Of a stretch of 64,000 nucleotides of DNA, positions 61,245-64,000 are shown in pieces. The notes below the pieces were generated by a model that was given only the letters and a program-made list of their open reading frames with translations, did not search any database and was not told where the DNA came from. The DNA is from Cloeon dipterum (Eukaryota; Arthropoda; Insecta; Ephemeroptera; Baetidae). The translations under genes and the position numbers were made by a program. The stretch spans positions 31,110,335-31,174,334 of the forward strand of contig NC_088788.1 in the NCBI RefSeq assembly GCF_949628265.1. Reading direction: 5' to 3'. The first letter of the stretch is position 1. Each line of letters opens with the position of its first letter.

Positions 61245-61661
61245 CGGACGCAAAGGGGGAAATTAACAGACAGACGCGCACGCTTCCAATGGCAAAGTCG
61301 ACTGAATCTCTGGCAATGCGTGTTGAGGAGTGAAAGTTGAATTCGTAGCGGCTCTAAATGATGATGATTTCGATTGCACTAGGCTGCTGCTATTATTAAA
61401 TGTCAATCTGAATGAGGTCGCTCATTTCTGAAACTGCAGCGCCTCACATTATGGCGAGCGGAACGACCCACATTTGTATTAAACATTCTGTTTGTGTCAA
61501 TGTCAAGTTCTATCTTCTATTTTTAATTGTCTTGGTTGTTAGTAAAACATTTGCACAGAATAAAATCCTTGGAGAATATATCTATTAATTTATTGTTGAC
61601 CTATTTTAACAGTCCGAGTCTTTAAAAAAGCAAAGAACTATTGGCCAGAGAGTTTCTGTTT
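61245..61661. other. Spacer between GLYAT-like gene and ACOT13
   Basis: 417 bp holding the upstream region of the GLYAT-like gene and the 3'UTR of ACOT13, with an AATAAAA-type motif near 61559. No other gene is seen. Confidence 0.5.
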
Positions 61662-63060
61662 TTAGAGTGTGGACTTATTTGCTTTGGATTTGTCATATTT
61701 GAAACCTCCTAAGTTTTCTCCGATGAATTTGGTGTGCGTTCCAGTAGCAATTAATTCTCCAGCAGAGTTTTTGATTTGAACATCTAGGAATGCTAACGAA
61801 CTTCCAGCTTTATTGGTTTTGGCATCAATGGTGATTTTTTCTCCCTCTTTTGCTGCTTTCAAATACCTACAAAAAATATGATTTCAATAAAATGCTTAAA
61901 AATGACACAAATAATCTTACGAGACGTGAATGTCGACTGAAACACCAGGAACCCCTCTGCCGTGGGTCATTAATGCCAGTGTTGATATTCCATCAACAAT
62001 TGTAGCAGTTAACCCTCCGTGCAGGGTGCCACCTTTATTTTGGTGTTCTTCACCGACAACCATTTCTGCTACACATTTCCCCTGACCAGCAGTTACTATT
62101 TTCACCTAAATCACAACATCAAAGGATTAAAGCATGGAAGGTGAATTAATATTTAAAAAATATTGCAATTTTGTGTGAAGCAAATCCCAAAAAAAAAAAC
62201 GAATTGAGAAAAGCTGCGTTTTATTTTTAGAGCTTGATGTTAACCGATTTCTTCGCGCATTCATAAACCAGCATGTCTATATTAGCTTTATTTCTAGACC
62301 CCCAACCTTATTGATAACGTAAAAAGCAAACAATCAAATATGATAAGGTTTTTACCTATATTTAACAATTCATAGCTCTGTCTAAGTACATAGCAACAGC
62401 ATAGCAATTCATATTTGAGTACATCTTTAAATTTTCAGATAATATTCTGTCGTTACTAACAATAAGCGGGAAACTCGATATTAAATTGAATAAAGGTTAA
62501 AATCCATAAAAACCATATATTTATGAATGTTCATCGATAGACTGAATAAAATAGTATTGGCTATAATAAAATTGGCTACAAAAATACAATACATTTTTCG
62601 TCTTTTTAAATTTAACCTTAGTAAAATTTAAAATTGTCAACCCATTTATCAACAAAAAGAAAATTTAATTTTCTATAACATCAAAAAATGAAATGCCTTA
62701 ATTAATTATTGTTTAAAAACAAAATTTTGTCATAGATAAATAAACAAATAATGTACGACAAAAAATACCAAACGCGTGCGATTAGCGCCATGATGTGGGT
62801 TGTTTCTATTTTTGATGTTAGGTTTTCAGACCAAATATAAAAAAATGCATTACAGGGTGCAGGATTCTTTTACGATAATAAACTGAACCCGTATTAGATA
62901 ATACATTCATACGGATAAAATACCTTTTATTGTTTGTAACCTACGTACTCGCAGAATAAAAAAAATCTGAACTCACCTTATCTAGCACGCGATCAAACCC
63001 TTTAGCTTCCACGAGATACTTTAAAATATCCCGAACAAATTTTACTGAAGTGCTTGCCAT
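61662..63060 (-). CDS. ACOT13: Acyl-CoA thioesterase 13 (THEM2), hotdog fold
   Basis: There are three exons: 63060-62977, 62105-61921 and 61866-61662, giving 157 aa with all phases closed. The protein is a single hotdog domain with the family motif HQNKGGTLHGGLTATIVD (about residues 54-71), where the Asn, the HGG loop and the Asp form the thioesterase active site of ACOT13. A downstream strand reads GVPGVSVDIHVSYLKAAKEG. It hydrolyses medium- and long-chain acyl-CoA, in mitochondria and cytosol in mammals. No clear targeting peptide is visible (MASTSVKFVRDILKYL). Intron 1 is 871 bp, AT-rich and empty. It is divergent from HBS1. Confidence 0.92.
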
Positions 63061-63623
63061 GGTGCAAGTCTCTGACTAATTTCTAATCCTCAAAATACTG
63101 GATAAAAAATAATTCTCAATTTCCTGCTCGAGATTTTCATACACAATTCACATCTGACGAGACGATGTTACCAACATAATCCATTTTAAGACAAAATGTA
63201 AAATCGTCTCTGCTCTCAATCTCTGAAGATCATTCAATATTTAATATGTGAGATGTATGAAATTGTTAATGACAGTTGCAAATTTTTGTAAAAAGCAGTA
63301 AGCATTTTTTGGCTATCATTTGCGTCGTCAGCTATGCAAATTACAGTTCTGTTGTGCTGGTTGCATCGTTTGCCGCCTACATTCATTCAAATTCAAACCA
63401 AAGTGAAAGCGACCAATGCCGTTTGACATTTCTCTACCAATCCCCGTCACCAGCTTTGTACATGTACACAGGAAAATACAGAGAGCTGAAAACTGTAAAC
63501 AAGGTCGAACATAACCTGGCTCGTTATTTAATCTCGAAAAATATCGACGAAATCGAGCTATCTCATTGTCAGCAAATTAGAGTTTAGTTTTACTATCATA
63601 AGCTATTATTTCTTTTAGACAAA
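63061..63623. promoter_or_regulatory. Shared upstream region of ACOT13 and HBS1
   Basis: 563 bp between the start codons of two divergent genes, holding both promoters. An open frame at 63276-63587 (+) has no domain and ends before HBS1. It is probably 5'UTR or chance, although it includes a hydrophobic start. Confidence 0.45.
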
Positions 63624-64000
63624 ATGTCAAGACATCGGGACGTGCGTAGTATCAACTACACAGATGGTAATAAGAAACAATATCATAATATACAATTCAC
63701 TAGACTACATAATTATTACATAGTTGCAATCTGCAATAACAATGAAATTGCCCGGTATCAACAACAGGAATTAGAATTTCTTTTGATTAATCAAATTTCA
63801 GAATGCGAAGGCTTAGATGATGTCTATGGACATTCGCTTGAGGATGACTACAGCGTGTCGCCTAGCGTTGGTACAGTACCAAAATAACTTCTTGTAACCT
63901 AGCAAAACGCAACTTCAATTTTCTTGTAGAGCAATTTATGTTTGATCGGACTAAACAATCAGACATATCAGCATACATCAGCAAAGGCAAAGATGGAATT
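63624..64000 (+). CDS. HBS1: HBS1-like ribosome rescue GTPase, N-terminal exons (partial)
   Basis: Three exons are visible: 63624-63666, 63802-63870 and 63930 to beyond the right edge. They join in phase to MSRHRDVRSINYTDECEG, then LDDVYGHSLEDDYSVSPSVE and QFMFDRTKQSDISAYI. The MSRHR-V start and the DDVYG-S-EDDY-SPS motif are the conserved HBS1 N-terminal domain, which binds the ribosome. The GTPase domains would lie to the right. By family knowledge HBS1 with Pelota (Dom34) rescues stalled ribosomes in no-go and non-stop decay. Continuous reading of the first open frame through the intron would be wrong; the splice-joined form matches the family. Confidence 0.88.

Noticed and set aside
63276-63587. 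103-aa plus-strand frame upstream of HBS1
   Set aside because: It has a hydrophobic start but no domain, and it lies in the shared promoter region. It is most likely chance or 5'UTR.
1-64000. CRISPR arrays, prokaryotic operons, or virus-like elements with capsid or envelope genes
   Set aside because: No direct-repeat/spacer arrays, no operon-style gene packing with ribosome binding sites, and no capsid, integrase or envelope motifs were seen.

Overview
The window is nuclear DNA of a winged insect. It has AT-rich introns and spacers, many introns of only 46-65 bp, four insect-type seven-transmembrane odorant receptors, two secreted proteins with a Plus-C odorant-binding cysteine pattern, and a Piwi-clade Argonaute. 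The sequence does not fix the species. A lineage with expanded odorant-binding proteins, such as a mayfly, would fit, but that is inference. I rebuilt the genes by joining open segments at GT-AG or GC-AG sites and checking that phases close. Predicted lengths: ankyrin/SOCS 530 aa, URB2 933, CCDC47 457, RCHY1 294, SLC38A10 876, Piwi 863, GLYAT-like 363, ACOT13 157, OR1 410, OR2 412, OR4 432, Plus-C proteins 275 and 232.

Layout. Bases 1-16,734 (minus) hold a long, fast-evolving inner-arm-type axonemal dynein heavy chain, cut by the left edge and with its 5' end not found. One intron holds a small Gly-rich secreted-protein gene on the plus strand. Another holds a 474-bp foldback element flanked by TTAA. 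Bases 17.7-31 kb carry an ankyrin/SOCS-box gene (+), an unnamed 73-aa gene (-), URB2 (-), CCDC47 (+) and RCHY1 (+). After a 3-kb gene-poor stretch come SLC38A10 (+) and a piwi gene (-), tail to tail. About 3 kb upstream of piwi is littered with small TA-flanked inverted-repeat elements and one tRNA-like relic.

Bases 45.6-59.8 kb are a chemosensory cluster: OR1 and OR2 (-), two tandem Plus-C odorant-binding-type genes (-), OR3 (-) and OR4 (+, head to head with OR3). The right end has a GLYAT-like acyltransferase (-), ACOT13 (-), and the first exons of HBS1 (+), which runs off the window.

Themes. Housekeeping genes sit in divergent pairs (URB2/CCDC47, ACOT13/HBS1). The chemosensory block joins receptors and candidate ligand carriers. 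The most notable signals are four GC-AG introns supported by phase and homology, a dynein whose stalk is conventional while its AAA1 has drifted, and a Plus-C protein carrying a mucin-like Thr/Lys repeat, with conserved 28-nt and other tiny exons. No virus-like element, CRISPR array or prokaryotic feature was seen.
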